Positions 38,487 to 49,206 of a stretch of DNA of 58,226 nt are shown here, piece after piece (positions within the stretch are counted from its first letter, which is position 1; every line of letters begins with the position of its first letter). Below the pieces are notes generated by a model, which made no database searches, was not told where the DNA came from, and saw only the letters and a list, made by a program, of their open reading frames with translations. The stretch comes from Selenomonadales bacterium (GTDB taxonomy: Bacteria > Bacillota > Negativicutes > Sporomusales > UBA7701): the NCBI GenBank assembly GCA_029976065.1, contig JARKNV010000033.1:1-58226 (forward strand), written 5' to 3'. The position numbers and the translations under genes are program-made.

Positions 38487-38906
38487 ATGGCCAACCTCTA
38501 CCCGTACATATATTCCGACGACGCCAGAAAACAGGCGGAATTCTACGCAAACGCCCTCGGCGGCGAAATCATCCTCATTAAAACCTTCGCCGAACTGCCC
38601 CAGGCCGACGAACAGGCCAGGGATCGCTTCAAGGACAAAATCCTCCACCTGCGCCTGCGGGCCGCCGGCCAGGTATTCTTCATGTCCGACTCCGTCTGCG
38701 AGCCCGTGCAGCGCGGCAACGGCCTCGACCTCACCCTGGAATTCGCCGCTGAGGAAGAAGCGCGGCGGGCCTTCGCAGGATTAGCAGCAGGCGGCCAAGT
38801 CCGTATGCCCTTCGCCAGGCAGTTCTGGGGCGCCATGTCCGGCATGGTCGTCGACCCCTTCGGCGTCTGCTGGCAGATCACCACCGAATTCCCCGCCGAA
38901 AGTTGA
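38487..38906 (+). CDS. VOC-family protein (PhnB-like)
   Basis: 139 residues. MANLYPYIYSDDARKQAEFYANALGGE, LRAAGQVFFMSDS and MSGMVVDPFGVCWQI are the hallmarks of the PhnB/3-demethylubiquinone-methyltransferase-like branch of the vicinal oxygen chelate fold. Function of stand-alone members is unknown. ATG with GGAGGGAA. A terminator follows. Confidence 0.88.
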   Translation: MANLYPYIYSDDARKQAEFYANALGGEIILIKTFAELPQADEQARDRFKDKILHLRLRAAGQVFFMSDSVCEPVQRGNGLDLTLEFAAEEEARRAFAGLAAGGQVRMPFARQFWGAMSGMVVDPFGVCWQITTEFPAES

Positions 38907-38919
38907 TAAACCGCGCCAT

Positions 38920-38940
38920 GAGCCGCGAGGCTCTTTTTTC
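38920..38940 (+). terminator. Intrinsic terminator
   Basis: Stem GAGCC/GGCTC followed by TTTTTTC. Confidence 0.7.
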
Positions 38941-39005
38941 TTGCCTATAACCCCGCTTGGATGTAAGATAGTGGCAATAGCTACTTTTCACACCCGGAGG
39001 TACCA

Positions 39006-39419
39006 ATGGAAAACATCAGCATCAGACAATTCGTCAACGACGATTACGACCGGGCGGTCACAGTCTGGCACCAGGCCGGCCTGGCCGTCCGCCCCGGCGA
39101 CGATAAACCCTCCATCATCAGCACCCTGGAGCGCAACCCCGGGTTATCCCTCGTCGCCTGCGCCGGCGGCGAAATCGTCGGCACCGTCATCGGCACCTTC
39201 GACGGCCGCCGCGGGCACCTCTACCACCTGGGAGTTCTGCCCGCCTACCGTTGCCACGGCATCGGCCGCCGCCTCGTCGCCGAAGTCGCCGAACGCCTCG
39301 CCGTCCTCGGCTGCTCCCGGCTCAACCTCTCCGTCCGCCACGACAACGTCGCCGCCGTAAAATTCTACGAAACCCTCGGCTTCGAAACCACCGGCCTGCA
39401 AATGGGCAAAGAAATCTAA
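39006..39419 (+). CDS. GNAT family N-acetyltransferase (YpeA-like)
   Basis: 137 residues, one GNAT domain: ISIRQFVNDDYDRAVTVWHQAGL, LSLVACAGGEIVGTVIGTFDGRRGHLYHLGVLPAYRCHGIGRRLV with the acetyl-CoA loop YRCHGIG, and LSVRHDNVAAVKFYETLGFE. Substrate unknown. ATG with CGGAGGT. Confidence 0.88.
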   Translation: MENISIRQFVNDDYDRAVTVWHQAGLAVRPGDDKPSIISTLERNPGLSLVACAGGEIVGTVIGTFDGRRGHLYHLGVLPAYRCHGIGRRLVAEVAERLAVLGCSRLNLSVRHDNVAAVKFYETLGFETTGLQMGKEI

Positions 39420-39441
39420 GCCCGCCTTACAAAAATTTTCC

Positions 39442-39476
39442 TTGCATTTTATAGACGACCGGTCTAATATATAACC
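39442..39476 (+). promoter_or_regulatory. Promoter with TetR operator; leaderless start
   Basis: TTGCAT (39442-39447), 17 bp, TAATAT (39465-39470). A dyad TAGAC-GACCG-GTCTA (39452-39466) fills the spacer. The predicted start point coincides with the ATG at 39477, and no Shine-Dalgarno is present, so the mRNA is probably leaderless. Confidence 0.6.
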
Positions 39477-40067
39477 ATGGATAAACAAGACGTGCGTCTC
39501 CACCTAATCGAAACCGGCGCCCAGGCCTTCATGGCCAAAGGCTACCACGCCGTCGGCCTCAAGGAGATCCTCGACGACGCCCGGGTGCCCAAAGGGTCGT
39601 TCTATTACTACTTCCGCTCCAAGGAAGACTTCTGCATCGCCATCATCGACCACTACATCCGCCTGTACGCCGAAAGGCACCTCGCCGTCCTCTACGATAA
39701 AACCCGGCCGGCCAAGGACCGGCTGCTCGCCTTTTTCGCCCAGGAAAAGGAATACTTCCGCGAAAAGCAATGCCAGCACGGTTGCCTGCTCGCCAAACTG
39801 GCCCTGGAAATGGCCCTCCTCAGCGAACCCATCCGCGCCGAACTCGAGCGCGGCATGAACGGCTGGATACGCACCGTCGCCGCCTGCCTCGCCGAAGGCG
39901 TCGCCGCCGGCGAATTCGCCCTCTTCCGCCCTCCCGCCGTCATGGCCGAATTCCTCTACGCCTCCTGGGCGGGCGCCCTCACCCGCATGCAGGCCACCCG
40001 GTCCGTCGAACCGCTCGACATCTTCATCGCCTTCGCCGCCCGCGAAATCAGCGGCCAACCCTCGTAA
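39477..40067 (+). CDS. TetR-family transcriptional regulator
   Basis: 196 residues. N-terminal TetR domain: LIETGAQAFMAKGYHAVGLKEILDDARVPKGSFYYYFRSKEDFCIAIIDHYI, with the usual three-helix DNA-binding unit; C-terminal ligand domain (QCQHGCLLAKLALEMALLSEPIRAELERGMNGW) of the TetR_C_6/AcrR kind. A dyad between its -35 and -10 and a matching site at 40081-40095 before the next gene imply that it represses itself and the ferredoxin-nitroreductase. Confidence 0.9.
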   Translation: MDKQDVRLHLIETGAQAFMAKGYHAVGLKEILDDARVPKGSFYYYFRSKEDFCIAIIDHYIRLYAERHLAVLYDKTRPAKDRLLAFFAQEKEYFREKQCQHGCLLAKLALEMALLSEPIRAELERGMNGWIRTVAACLAEGVAAGEFALFRPPAVMAEFLYASWAGALTRMQATRSVEPLDIFIAFAAREISGQPS

Positions 40068-40080
40068 GCCCTTTACTTTG

Positions 40081-40095
40081 TAGCCGACCGGTCTA
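40081..40095 (+). promoter_or_regulatory. Second TetR operator
   Basis: TAGCCGACCGGTCTA differs by one base from the operator at 39452-39466 and lies 55 bp upstream of the ferredoxin-nitroreductase ATG. Confidence 0.6.
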
Positions 40096-40149
40096 CTACG
40101 GACATGGGTCGCATAAAATATAAAAACTGCTAAGGAGCGTGTTGCCTAT

Positions 40150-40947
40150 ATGCTTACCGTCTCCCCCGCCTGCGTCAAATGCGGCATCTGCGCCGAGGTA
40201 TGCCCGATCGGCATCATCGGCATGGACGAAAACGGCCCCACAATGCTCAAGAACGCCTGTATCAAATGCGGCCACTGCGTCGCCTCCTGCCCCCACGCCG
40301 CCCTCGACCATAGCCTCGCCCCCCTCGCCGACCAGGTTCCCCTCGGCGACTTTCCCGTCCTCGACGCCGACACCGCCGCCCGGTTCCTGCGTTCCCGCCG
40401 TTCCATCCGCCGCTACAAATCCGCCCCCGTCCCCCGGGAAACGCTGCGCAAACTCCTCGACATCGCCCGCTTCGCCCCCACCGGCAGCAACAGCCAGGGC
40501 CTCTCCTACCTCGTCGTCAGCGACCGCTCCCTGCTGAAGAAACTCAACGACGCCACCCTCGATTGGATGGAGGAGCAAATTCGCGCCGGCGTCGCCTGGA
40601 TTCAGCCGTACGCCCACGTCGTCAACCATTACCGGCAGGGCAACCTCGACATCTTCCGCAACGCCCCCCACCTCATCGTCGCCCTCGCGCCCAAGAATTT
40701 TCCCATCGGCGAAAAGAACACCCGCTACTCCCTCGGCTACGCCGAACTCTACGCCCCCTCCCTTGGCCTCGGCACCTGCTGGTCGGGCTTCTTCGAAATG
40801 TGCGCCTTCGCCGGCTACCCCGCGGTCTACGACCTGCTCGCCGTTCCCGAAGGCATGGCGGTCACCGGCGCCATCTTCTGCGGCTATCCGCTATACCGCT
40901 ATTACCGTCTCGTCGACCGCAACCCCCTCGCCGTCGACTGGCGATAA
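40150..40947 (+). CDS. Ferredoxin-nitroreductase fusion protein
   Basis: 265 residues. Two [4Fe-4S] motifs at the N-terminus (CVKCGICAEVCP and CIKCGHCVASCP), then a nitroreductase domain from RSRRSIRRYKSAPVPRETLRKLLDIARFAPTGSNSQG, with YAELYAPSLGLGTCWSGFF and GYPLYRYYRL near the end. FMN enzyme fed by its own clusters, likely reducing quinone- or nitro-type compounds; true substrate unknown. Controlled by the adjacent TetR through a shared operator motif. A second, more distant fusion lies at 24028. Confidence 0.9.
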   Translation: MLTVSPACVKCGICAEVCPIGIIGMDENGPTMLKNACIKCGHCVASCPHAALDHSLAPLADQVPLGDFPVLDADTAARFLRSRRSIRRYKSAPVPRETLRKLLDIARFAPTGSNSQGLSYLVVSDRSLLKKLNDATLDWMEEQIRAGVAWIQPYAHVVNHYRQGNLDIFRNAPHLIVALAPKNFPIGEKNTRYSLGYAELYAPSLGLGTCWSGFFEMCAFAGYPAVYDLLAVPEGMAVTGAIFCGYPLYRYYRLVDRNPLAVDWR

Positions 40948-40971
40948 CCGCGACCACACACGCTACGAAAA

Positions 40972-40996
40972 AACAGCCCGGCGGGCTGTTTTTTCG
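40972..40996. terminator. Bidirectional intrinsic terminator
   Basis: Stem AACAGCCCG/CGGGCTGTT then TTTTCGC, between convergent genes. Confidence 0.85.
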
Positions 40997-40999
40997 CGC

Positions 41000-41641
41000 T
41001 TAAAACCTGATTCCCACCCCGGCGGCGCCGAAACCGCTCATCACCGCAGTGCTGCCGGTCGTCCCCCGGAGATGTTTGTAGCTCATATCGAGAAACATAT
41101 TCTTATTAAGCCCGATCGCCGTCCCGATCACAAAATCCTCCACCCTGTCATTTCGCAGGTAAGTGGCATAGGCGGCGTACCGGTCGCCGAAATCGTACCT
41201 CAGCGCCGCCCCGTACACGAACCCGCGGATCTGGTCCGTAGCCATGTCGGCCGCCGTCGTCTGCCGGCCGTTCAGGTTGCGGTACCCGGCCAGCAGGCCG
41301 ACATGCGGCGATATCGCGTACTGCAGCCCGTAATCGGTATAGCTCGTCTCCACCCTTGTCGGCTCGCCGTCTGCCGGCGCGGGCAGCGTCTTGCCCATCG
41401 TGCCGTAGGCGGCAAAAATCGCCGTATCCTTCGCGACGCCGACGGCTGCGTAGCCTTCGTAAAACTTGAAGCCGTCGCCCCAATTTCCATCGGCGTCGTT
41501 CGTCAAATCCAAGTTATACAGCGACACCCCCGCGCTTGTGCGGCCCGGTTTCACACCAACGTCCGGAACGGCGGCAAATGCCGTCGCCGGTAGGGATAAC
41601 GCCGCCAGCAAGGCGGCGATAATCAGGACAGCTTTTTTCAT
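41000..41641 (-). CDS. Outer-membrane beta-barrel protein
   Basis: 213 residues. Sec signal peptide MKKAVLIIAALLAALSLPATAFA, then alternating amphipathic strands (YAAVGVAKDTAIFAAYGTMG, TDYGLQYAISPHVGLLAGYR, VYGAALRYDFGDRYAAYATYLR) and a final strand ending in GVGIRF with C-terminal Phe, the signal for BAM-dependent insertion. About 8 strands are expected. This is the main direct evidence for an outer membrane. ATG at 41641 has GGGAGGA; TATAAT at 41672-41677 is the likely -10. Confidence 0.82.
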   Translation of the reverse strand: MKKAVLIIAALLAALSLPATAFAAVPDVGVKPGRTSAGVSLYNLDLTNDADGNWGDGFKFYEGYAAVGVAKDTAIFAAYGTMGKTLPAPADGEPTRVETSYTDYGLQYAISPHVGLLAGYRNLNGRQTTAADMATDQIRGFVYGAALRYDFGDRYAAYATYLRNDRVEDFVIGTAIGLNKNMFLDMSYKHLRGTTGSTAVMSGFGAAGVGIRF

Positions 41642-41730
41642 CTCCCGTCCTCCCTCAGGCTTTATACCCCGATTATACCTCGCCAGCCGGCATTTTTGCA
41701 CAGCCAATCTTTGGTCTTATGTAAAATGAA

Positions 41731-41762
41731 AACGAATGAATAACCCTAATTATTCATTCGTT
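41731..41762. promoter_or_regulatory. 13-bp-arm palindrome between pyrE and the outer-membrane gene
   Basis: AACGAATGAATAA and TTATTCATTCGTT are perfect inverted arms around CCCTAA. On the minus strand it is followed by TTCATTTTAC, so it may end the pyr operon, but its AT-rich stem also suits an operator for the barrel gene, whose -10 lies about 55 bp further on. Confidence 0.5.
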
Positions 41763-41800
41763 GCTGTTTTTTCAAACTCTACATATAAAGTCAACGAAAT

Positions 41801-42373
41801 CTACTTGCCGGTTCGCCCCCGCTTGGTGATCGGCACCCCGTCCCGGCACAGCGGGCAGACGTCAGGCCGATACGTCGGCACCTCCAGCGTCAGCAGCGCC
41901 TCCGTCCGCACCCCGAAGTCCGCCTTGCCGCCGCTGCGGTCCACCAGCAGCGCCACCCCGGCGACCTCGCCGCCCTGGGCCCGCACCACCTCAAGCACCT
42001 CCTGCACCGAACCGCCGGTCGTGACGATATCCTCCACCACCAGCACCTTCTCGCCGGGCGCGATGGCAAAGCCCCGCCGCAGCGTCATCTTGCCGTTCTC
42101 GCGCTCGGTGAAAATAGCGCGCGTTCCCAGGTTCTTGCCCACCTCGTGGGCCAGGATGATGCCGCCCGTCACCGGCCCCACCACCACCTGCACGCCGGCG
42201 CCCCGGAATCTTTCGGCCAGCGCCGCGCACAGCCTGGCCGTATGCTCCGGCCACTGCAGCACCTGGAACTTCTCCACGTACAGCGGGCTATGCAGCCCCG
42301 AGGTCAGCAAAAAATGCCCCTCCAGAATCGCCCCGGTATCGACAAGCAGCTTCCTGACCGCCGCCTTATCCAT
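41801..42373 (-). CDS. pyrE: Orotate phosphoribosyltransferase
   Basis: 190 residues. PRPP-binding motif EKVLVVEDIVTTGGSVQEVLE and the N-terminal LLTSGLHSPLYVEKFQVLQWPE are diagnostic. The C-terminal extension with CPLCRDGVPITKRGR is a mark of the long-form PyrE found in clostridia and thermophiles. Converts orotate to OMP, step five of UMP synthesis. ATG one base after the pyrF stop; last gene of the operon. Confidence 0.93.
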   Translation of the reverse strand: MDKAAVRKLLVDTGAILEGHFLLTSGLHSPLYVEKFQVLQWPEHTARLCAALAERFRGAGVQVVVGPVTGGIILAHEVGKNLGTRAIFTERENGKMTLRRGFAIAPGEKVLVVEDIVTTGGSVQEVLEVVRAQGGEVAGVALLVDRSGGKADFGVRTEALLTLEVPTYRPDVCPLCRDGVPITKRGRTGK

Positions 42374-42374
42374 G

Positions 42375-43088
42375 CTACTCCGCCCCCATTTCCCGCAAAA
42401 TTGCCAATGCCGCTGCCTTCGGTTCGAGCGCCGCCGTTATCGGCCGCCCCACCACCAGATGCGTCGCCCCGGCCCTCAGCGCCCCGCCCGGCGTAGCCAC
42501 CCGGCTCTGGTCGTTGACCGCGCTGCCGGCCGGCCGCACCCCCGGCGTCACGATCAGGAACTCTGCTCCGCACGCCGCCCGGATGGCGGCCGCCTCCTGC
42601 GGCGAAGCCACCACCCCGTCCAGCCCGGCCTCGCGGGCCATTTTCGCCAGGTTGACCGCCTGGGCGCCGATCGGCGCCGCACAGTTCAGCCGCGCCCACT
42701 CGGCCTCGTCCAGGCTCGTCAGCACCGTCACGGCGATCAGCTTCGGCCGCGGCCGGCCGCTCGTCGCCGCCGTCTCCAGCGCCGCCAGGGCCGCGCCCTT
42801 CATCATCGCCAGTCCGCCGGACGCGTGGACGTTGACCATCGTCGCCCCCAGCATCGTCAGCACCTTGGCGCTATTGCTCACCGTATTGGGAATGTCGTGC
42901 AGCTTCAGATCGAGGAAGACCTCCTTGTCCGCCGCCCGCAGGAAGCGGATCGCCTCGGCCCCCACGGCGTAGAAAAGCTCCATCCCCACCTTGTAATGCC
43001 CCACCGCGTCGCCCAGCTCGGCCACCAGCTTCTGCACCTTGTCCATGCTGTCGAAATCAAGGGCCACGATCAAACGATTATCACTCAT
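42375..43088 (-). CDS. pyrF: Orotidine 5'-phosphate decarboxylase
   Basis: 237 residues, type 1. Catalytic DxKxxD as LDLKLHDIPNTV, LIVALDFDSMDKV at the start, and the phosphate loop VTPGVRPAGSAVNDQSRVATP, GATHLVVGRPIT. Produces UMP from OMP. The ATG at 43088 has GGGGGTG upstream. A palindromic repeat separates it from pyrD. Confidence 0.94.
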   Translation of the reverse strand: MSDNRLIVALDFDSMDKVQKLVAELGDAVGHYKVGMELFYAVGAEAIRFLRAADKEVFLDLKLHDIPNTVSNSAKVLTMLGATMVNVHASGGLAMMKGAALAALETAATSGRPRPKLIAVTVLTSLDEAEWARLNCAAPIGAQAVNLAKMAREAGLDGVVASPQEAAAIRAACGAEFLIVTPGVRPAGSAVNDQSRVATPGGALRAGATHLVVGRPITAALEPKAAALAILREMGAE

Positions 43089-43130
43089 CAAAACACCCCC
43101 GCTCCGTTCCCAATGCAGGAAAGACTTAGG

Positions 43131-43249
43131 CCGTTCAGAATTCCCCAGATGCAAGGCAGGTCGAGGAAGCGCAGCTTGCGTACTCGGAACGTACGCAAGC
43201 AAGCTCCCGCAGACCTAACGCGGCAGCTGGGGGATTATCAACGGCCGTA
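43131..43249. repeat. Intergenic palindromic repeat inside the pyr operon, copy 3
   Basis: GGCCGTTCAGAATTCCCCAGATGCAAGG at one end pairs with CTGGGGGATTATCAACGGCC at the other; the centre TTGCGTACTCGGAACGTACGCAA is itself a hairpin. The same family as the copies at 23163 and 51745, in the opposite orientation to those. Confidence 0.65.
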
Positions 43250-44158
43250 TTAAATATTATCGTTTATGCGGCCGACTATATCGCTCACATTCTTCAGCCC
43301 GCGCTCCACCAGATAATCCCTGATCCCCTCGGCAATCTCCACGCTCGCCCGCGGGTTGACGAAATTGGCGGTGCCCACGGCGACCGCGCTCGCCCCGGCC
43401 AGCAGGAACTCGATCGCGTCGTTCGCCGTCATGATGCCGCCCAGGCCGATCACCGGGCACTTCACCGCCCGCGCCACCTGCCACACCATCCTGAGGGCCA
43501 CCGGCTTGATCGCCGGCCCCGACAGGCCGCCCGTCACGTTGCCCAGCACCGGCCGCCACTTATATATATCGATCGCCATGCCCAGCAGCGTGTTGATCAG
43601 CGAAATCGCGTCGCTCCCGGCCTCCTCGGCCGCCTTGGCGATGCTCACGATATCGGTCACATTCGGCGACAGCTTGGTGATCACCGGCAGCCTGGTATTC
43701 TTCCTCACCGCCCGCACCACCGCCGCCGCGTTCGCGCAGTCGGTGCCGAAGGCGATGCCGCCCTCCTTGACGTTCGGGCAGGAAATATTGAGCTCCAGTC
43801 CCGCCACGCCCGGCACGCTCAGCCGCGCCGCCAGCTCGCCGAACTCGTCCGCCGTCCTCCCGGCGATATTGACGATGATCGGCACATCGTACGCCGCCAG
43901 CCCCGGCAGGATATGGCCCACGAATTCGTCCACCCCCGGGTTCTCCAGCCCGATGCAGTTCAGCATCCCGGCCGGCGTCTCGGCCATCCGCCGCCCTTTG
44001 TTGCCGCCGCGCGGCTCCAGCGTCGTGCCCTTGACCACGATCGCCCCGATCTTGTTCAGGTCCACGAAATCGGCATACTCCGGCCCTGAGCCGAACGTCC
44101 CCGACGCCGTCATAACCGGCGTCTTCATTTTGATTCCCGCAATATCGACCGCCAGCAT
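43250..44158 (-). CDS. pyrD: Dihydroorotate dehydrogenase B, catalytic subunit
   Basis: 302 residues, class 1B. FMN and substrate motifs: [47 protein letters not shown] (catalytic Cys in NISCPN), [11 protein letters not shown] and [26 protein letters not shown]. Works with PyrK, using NAD. The ATG shares one base with the pyrK stop (TGATG). Confidence 0.95.
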   Translation of the reverse strand: MLAVDIAGIKMKTPVMTASGTFGSGPEYADFVDLNKIGAIVVKGTTLEPRGGNKGRRMAETPAGMLNCIGLENPGVDEFVGHILPGLAAYDVPIIVNIAGRTADEFGELAARLSVPGVAGLELNISCPNVKEGGIAFGTDCANAAAVVRAVRKNTRLPVITKLSPNVTDIVSIAKAAEEAGSDAISLINTLLGMAIDIYKWRPVLGNVTGGLSGPAIKPVALRMVWQVARAVKCPVIGLGGIMTANDAIEFLLAGASAVAVGTANFVNPRASVEIAEGIRDYLVERGLKNVSDIVGRINDNI

Positions 44159-44928
44159 CACAGCGTCAGCACCTCCTCCGCCCAGAACACCGGGCCGTCG
44201 CTGCACACCTTGCGGCGCTTGCCGTCCGTGCCGGCGCAGGTGCACGACAGGCACGCCCCCACACCGCAGGCCATGTGGTCCTCGAACGAAATCTGGCAGG
44301 GGATGCCCTGCGCCTTGGCCAGCCGCGCCACGCCCTCCATCATCTTCACCGGCCCGCAGGCGTATATGCGGTCGTACTCGCAATTCTCCAAAAGCTCGGG
44401 CAGCAGGTCGACCGTGAACCCCCTGCGCCCCATCGAACCGTCGTCGGTCGTCACATGGATGCTGCGGCAGGCGCCGAGAAACACGTTCCGCCACCACAGC
44501 TCCTCCTTGGTGCGTCCGCCCATCAGCACCGTCACCGGCCGCGGGCAAAGCGCCTTGGCGAGAAACAGCATCGGCGCCAGGCCCATGCCGCCGCCCACCA
44601 GCAGCGGCCGCTCGGTATTCAGATCGAAGCCGTTGCCCAGCGGGCCCATGCAGTCCACGAACTCGCCCGGCGGCAGCGACGCCAGCAAGGCCGTGCCCTG
44701 GCCGACGATGCGGTAAATCACCGTGATATTGCCCACCTCGCGGTCCACCTCGGCGATGCTCAGCGGCCGCCTGAGCAGCGGGTGGTAGCTCTCCCCCACC
44801 CTCATGTGCACGAACTGCCCCGGCTTGGCCGACCGGGCGATCGCCGGGGCGCCGAGCGTCAGGCGCTTGATCATCGGCGCCAGGCTGAAATGCTCGATCA
44901 CGATCCCGTCGGCCACCGTCTTAGACAA
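44158..44928 (-). CDS. pyrK: Dihydroorotate dehydrogenase B, electron transfer subunit
   Basis: 256 residues. FAD domain ([14 protein letters not shown], RxxS motif), NAD domain ([19 protein letters not shown]), and the C-terminal [2Fe-2S] site [18 protein letters not shown]. Passes electrons from PyrD to NAD. The start is taken as TTG at 44928, six bases after GGGGAGGGG and overlapping the carB stop; this gives the usual 256-residue length. An ATG at 44949 is the alternative. Confidence 0.92.
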   Translation of the reverse strand: MSKTVADGIVIEHFSLAPMIKRLTLGAPAIARSAKPGQFVHMRVGESYHPLLRRPLSIAEVDREVGNITVIYRIVGQGTALLASLPPGEFVDCMGPLGNGFDLNTERPLLVGGGMGLAPMLFLAKALCPRPVTVLMGGRTKEELWWRNVFLGACRSIHVTTDDGSMGRRGFTVDLLPELLENCEYDRIYACGPVKMMEGVARLAKAQGIPCQISFEDHMACGVGACLSCTCAGTDGKRRKVCSDGPVFWAEEVLTL

Positions 44929-47900
44929 GCGCGTCCCCTCCCCCGACATAATCCTGCAGCGCCAGCACATACACCAGCCGCCGCTCTCTCATGACCTCCA
45001 GCACCTTCAGCACCTCGAACGCCGTATCGATCGACGTCAGGCACGGGATAGCATGCTCCACCGTCGCCCGGCGGATGTGGAACCCGTCGCGCTCCGGCTC
45101 CTTGCCGTGAGTCAGGGTATTGATAACCATATTGATCCTGCCGGCCTTGATCAGATCGATGATATTTATGCCGGCCTCGCGCACCTTGAAAACCGTGTAC
45201 ACTTCCAGGCCCAGCCCCTGCAGGTACCTGGCCGTCCCCTCGGTGGCGATCAGCTTGTAGCCGAGCTCGACGAAGCTTTTCGCCAGCTCCCCGGCCTCCG
45301 TCTTGTCCTTGTCGGCGATGGTGAACAGCACCGTGCCTTCGGCGGGGATGTTCATCCCGGCGGCGGTGATCGCCTTATACAGCGCCCGGGAGTAGTTGTA
45401 GTCCACCCCCATCACCTCGCCGGTCGACTTCATCTCCGGCCCCAGCGATATATCCACCTTCTGCATCTTCGCGAACGAGAACACCGGCGCCTTCACCGCC
45501 GTATACTCCTGGTCGGGCAGCAGCCCGCCCTCGTAGCCCATCTCCCGCAGGCTGACGCCCATCGCCGCCCTAGTCGCGATATTGACCATCGGCACATTCG
45601 TCACCTTGCTCAGGAAGGGGATGGTGCGGCTCGAGCGCGGGTTGACCTCCAGCACGTACACCGCCTCGTCCACGACTACGTACTGGATGTTGATAAGTCC
45701 ATTGACCTTAAGCGCCAGAGCCAGTTTATTGGTATAATCGACGATCGTGCTGATGACCTGCGCGGACAGCGTCCGCGGCGGATACACCGCGATGCTGTCG
45801 CCCGAATGCACCCCGGCCCGCTCCACGTGCTCCATGATGCCGGGAATCAGCACCTCGGTCCCGTCGGCGATCGCGTCCACCTCCACCTCGGTGCCCATCA
45901 TATAGCGGTCCACCAGCACCGGGTGCTCCGCGGACGCCTTCACCGCATACTTCATATAATCCTGCAGCTCGGCGACGTTATACACGATCTCCATCGCCCG
46001 GCCGCCCAGCACGTACGACGGCCGCACCACCACCGGGAAGCCCACCTTCTCGGCCGCAGCCACCGCCTGGGCGGCGCTCGTCACCGTCGTGCCCTTCGGC
46101 CGGGGAATGGCCAGCTTCTCCAGCAGCGCATCGAACTTCTCACGGTCCTCCGCCTGGTCGATATCGCCCACCGCCGTGCCGAAGACCGTCACCCCGGCCT
46201 TCGCCAGCGGCCCGGCCAGATTGATGGCCGTCTGCCCGCCGAACTGGACGATGACCCCCTCCGGCTTCTCCTTGTCGATAATGTTCAGCACGTCCTCGGC
46301 CGTCAGCGGCTCGAAATACAGCCGGTCCGACGTGTCGAAATCGGTGCTCACCGTCTCGGGATTGTTGTTCACGATTATCGACTCGAACCCCATCTCCCTT
46401 AAAGCCCACACCGAATGCACCGAGCAGTAGTCGAACTCGATCCCCTGGCCGATGCGGATCGGACCCGATCCCAGCACCATCACCTTGCGGCGGCCGGTCG
46501 TCGTCACCTCGTCCTCCTGGGCGTAGGTCGAGTAGTAGTACGGCGTCACCGCCTCGAACTCGGCCGCGCAGGTATCCACCATCTTATAACACGGTGTCAC
46601 CCCGGCATCCTTGCGCAGCTGGCGGATGAAATCGGCCGTGCAGCCCGTCAGCTCGGCGATCGAGCGGTCGGCGAAGCCCATCTTCTTGGCCGCCGCCACC
46701 AGCTCGCCCGTCAGGTTCTGCTCCTTCAGCCTTCTCTCCATCGCCACGATGCCGGCGATTTTGTCGATAAACCAGCGGTCGATCGCCGTCACCCGGCAAA
46801 TCTCGTCCACGCTTATGCCGCGGCGCAGCGCCTCGGCAATCACGAACGCCCGCTCGTCGTTGGCCAGCTTCAGGTTGTCGCGCACCTGCTCGGTGCTCAG
46901 CGCCGCGATCTCCGGGATATGGAGGCGGTGGAGGCCGATTTCCAGCGAGCGCACCGCTTTAAGTAGCGCCCCCGCGAACGACCGGTCGATCGCCATCACC
47001 TCGCCCGTCGCCTTCATCTGCGTGCCGAGGATGCGGTCGGCGAAATTGAACTTGTCGAACGGCCAGCGCGGGAACTTCACCACGCAGTAATCCAGCGTCG
47101 GCTCGTGGCACGCCTTCGTCTTCTCCGTCACCGCGTTCACGATCTCGTCCAGGTGGTAGCCGATGGCGATCTTGCTCGCCACCTTCGCGATCGGATAGCC
47201 CGTCGCCTTCGACGCCAGCGCCGATGAGCGGCTCACCCGCGGGTTGACCTCGATAACGTAATATTTCGTGCTGTGCGGGTCGAGGGCGTACTGCACGTTG
47301 CAGCCCCCCTCGATGCCCAGGGCGCGGATGATGTTCAGCGACGCCGTCCGCAGCATCTGGTACTCGTAGTCGGTCAGCGTCTGCGACGGCGCCACCACGA
47401 TGCTGTCGCCCGTGTGGATGCCCACCGGGTCGAAATTCTCCATATTGCAGACCGTGATGCAGGTATTGTTCGCATCCCGCATCACCTCGTACTCGATCTC
47501 CTTCCAGCCGGCCACGCTCCTTTCGACCAGCACCTGGCCGATCGGGCTGTGCTTCAGGCCACGGATGACGATATCCCTAAGCTCTGCCTCGCTGGCGGCG
47601 ATGCCGCCCCCCGTGCCGCCCAGCGTATACGCCGGACGGATAATCAGCGGAAAGCCGATCTGGGCCGCGAATGCCTGCGCGCTCGCCAAATCTTCGCAAA
47701 TCGTGCTCTCCGGCACCGGCTGGCCGATCTCCTCCATCGTCTCCTTGAAAAGCTCGCGGTCCTCGGCCTTCCTGATCGCCTCCAAAGGCGTCCCCAGCAG
47801 CTCGACGCCGTACTTCGCCAGCACGCCGCGCTTCGCCACCTCCACCGCCATATTCAGCCCCACCTGGCCGCCGAGGGTCGGCAGCAGCCCATCCGGCCGC

Positions 47901-48142
47901 TCCTTGTCGATAACCTCGGCCACGAACTCGGGAGTGATCGGCTCGATATACACCCGGTCGGCGATATTCGCGTCCGTCATGATCGTCGCCGGGTTGGAGT
48001 TTATCAGCACCACCTCGAGGCCCTCATCCTTCAGGGCCCGGCAGGCCTGGGTGCCGGCATAGTCGAACTCGGCCGCCTGGCCGATAACGATCGGCCCCGA
48101 CCCGATAACCATAACCTTCTTCAGCTTCGTATTCCTCGGCAC
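44921..48142 (-). CDS. carB: Carbamoyl-phosphate synthase large subunit
   Basis: 1073 residues, the full family length. Two homologous ATP-grasp halves: first [28 protein letters not shown], second [28 protein letters not shown], with [24 protein letters not shown] and [23 protein letters not shown] as metal/ATP sites, and a C-terminal MGS-like allosteric domain. Makes carbamoyl phosphate with CarA. GTG start after GGAGGGG; two bases after the carA stop. Confidence 0.97.
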   Translation of the reverse strand: MPRNTKLKKVMVIGSGPIVIGQAAEFDYAGTQACRALKDEGLEVVLINSNPATIMTDANIADRVYIEPITPEFVAEVIDKERPDGLLPTLGGQVGLNMAVEVAKRGVLAKYGVELLGTPLEAIRKAEDRELFKETMEEIGQPVPESTICEDLASAQAFAAQIGFPLIIRPAYTLGGTGGGIAASEAELRDIVIRGLKHSPIGQVLVERSVAGWKEIEYEVMRDANNTCITVCNMENFDPVGIHTGDSIVVAPSQTLTDYEYQMLRTASLNIIRALGIEGGCNVQYALDPHSTKYYVIEVNPRVSRSSALASKATGYPIAKVASKIAIGYHLDEIVNAVTEKTKACHEPTLDYCVVKFPRWPFDKFNFADRILGTQMKATGEVMAIDRSFAGALLKAVRSLEIGLHRLHIPEIAALSTEQVRDNLKLANDERAFVIAEALRRGISVDEICRVTAIDRWFIDKIAGIVAMERRLKEQNLTGELVAAAKKMGFADRSIAELTGCTADFIRQLRKDAGVTPCYKMVDTCAAEFEAVTPYYYSTYAQEDEVTTTGRRKVMVLGSGPIRIGQGIEFDYCSVHSVWALREMGFESIIVNNNPETVSTDFDTSDRLYFEPLTAEDVLNIIDKEKPEGVIVQFGGQTAINLAGPLAKAGVTVFGTAVGDIDQAEDREKFDALLEKLAIPRPKGTTVTSAAQAVAAAEKVGFPVVVRPSYVLGGRAMEIVYNVAELQDYMKYAVKASAEHPVLVDRYMMGTEVEVDAIADGTEVLIPGIMEHVERAGVHSGDSIAVYPPRTLSAQVISTIVDYTNKLALALKVNGLINIQYVVVDEAVYVLEVNPRSSRTIPFLSKVTNVPMVNIATRAAMGVSLREMGYEGGLLPDQEYTAVKAPVFSFAKMQKVDISLGPEMKSTGEVMGVDYNYSRALYKAITAAGMNIPAEGTVLFTIADKDKTEAGELAKSFVELGYKLIATEGTARYLQGLGLEVYTVFKVREAGINIIDLIKAGRINMVINTLTHGKEPERDGFHIRRATVEHAIPCLTSIDTAFEVLKVLEVMRERRLVYVLALQDYVGGGDALV

Positions 48143-48144
48143 CC

Positions 48145-49205
<1,061 letters not shown>

Positions 49206-49206
<1 letters not shown>

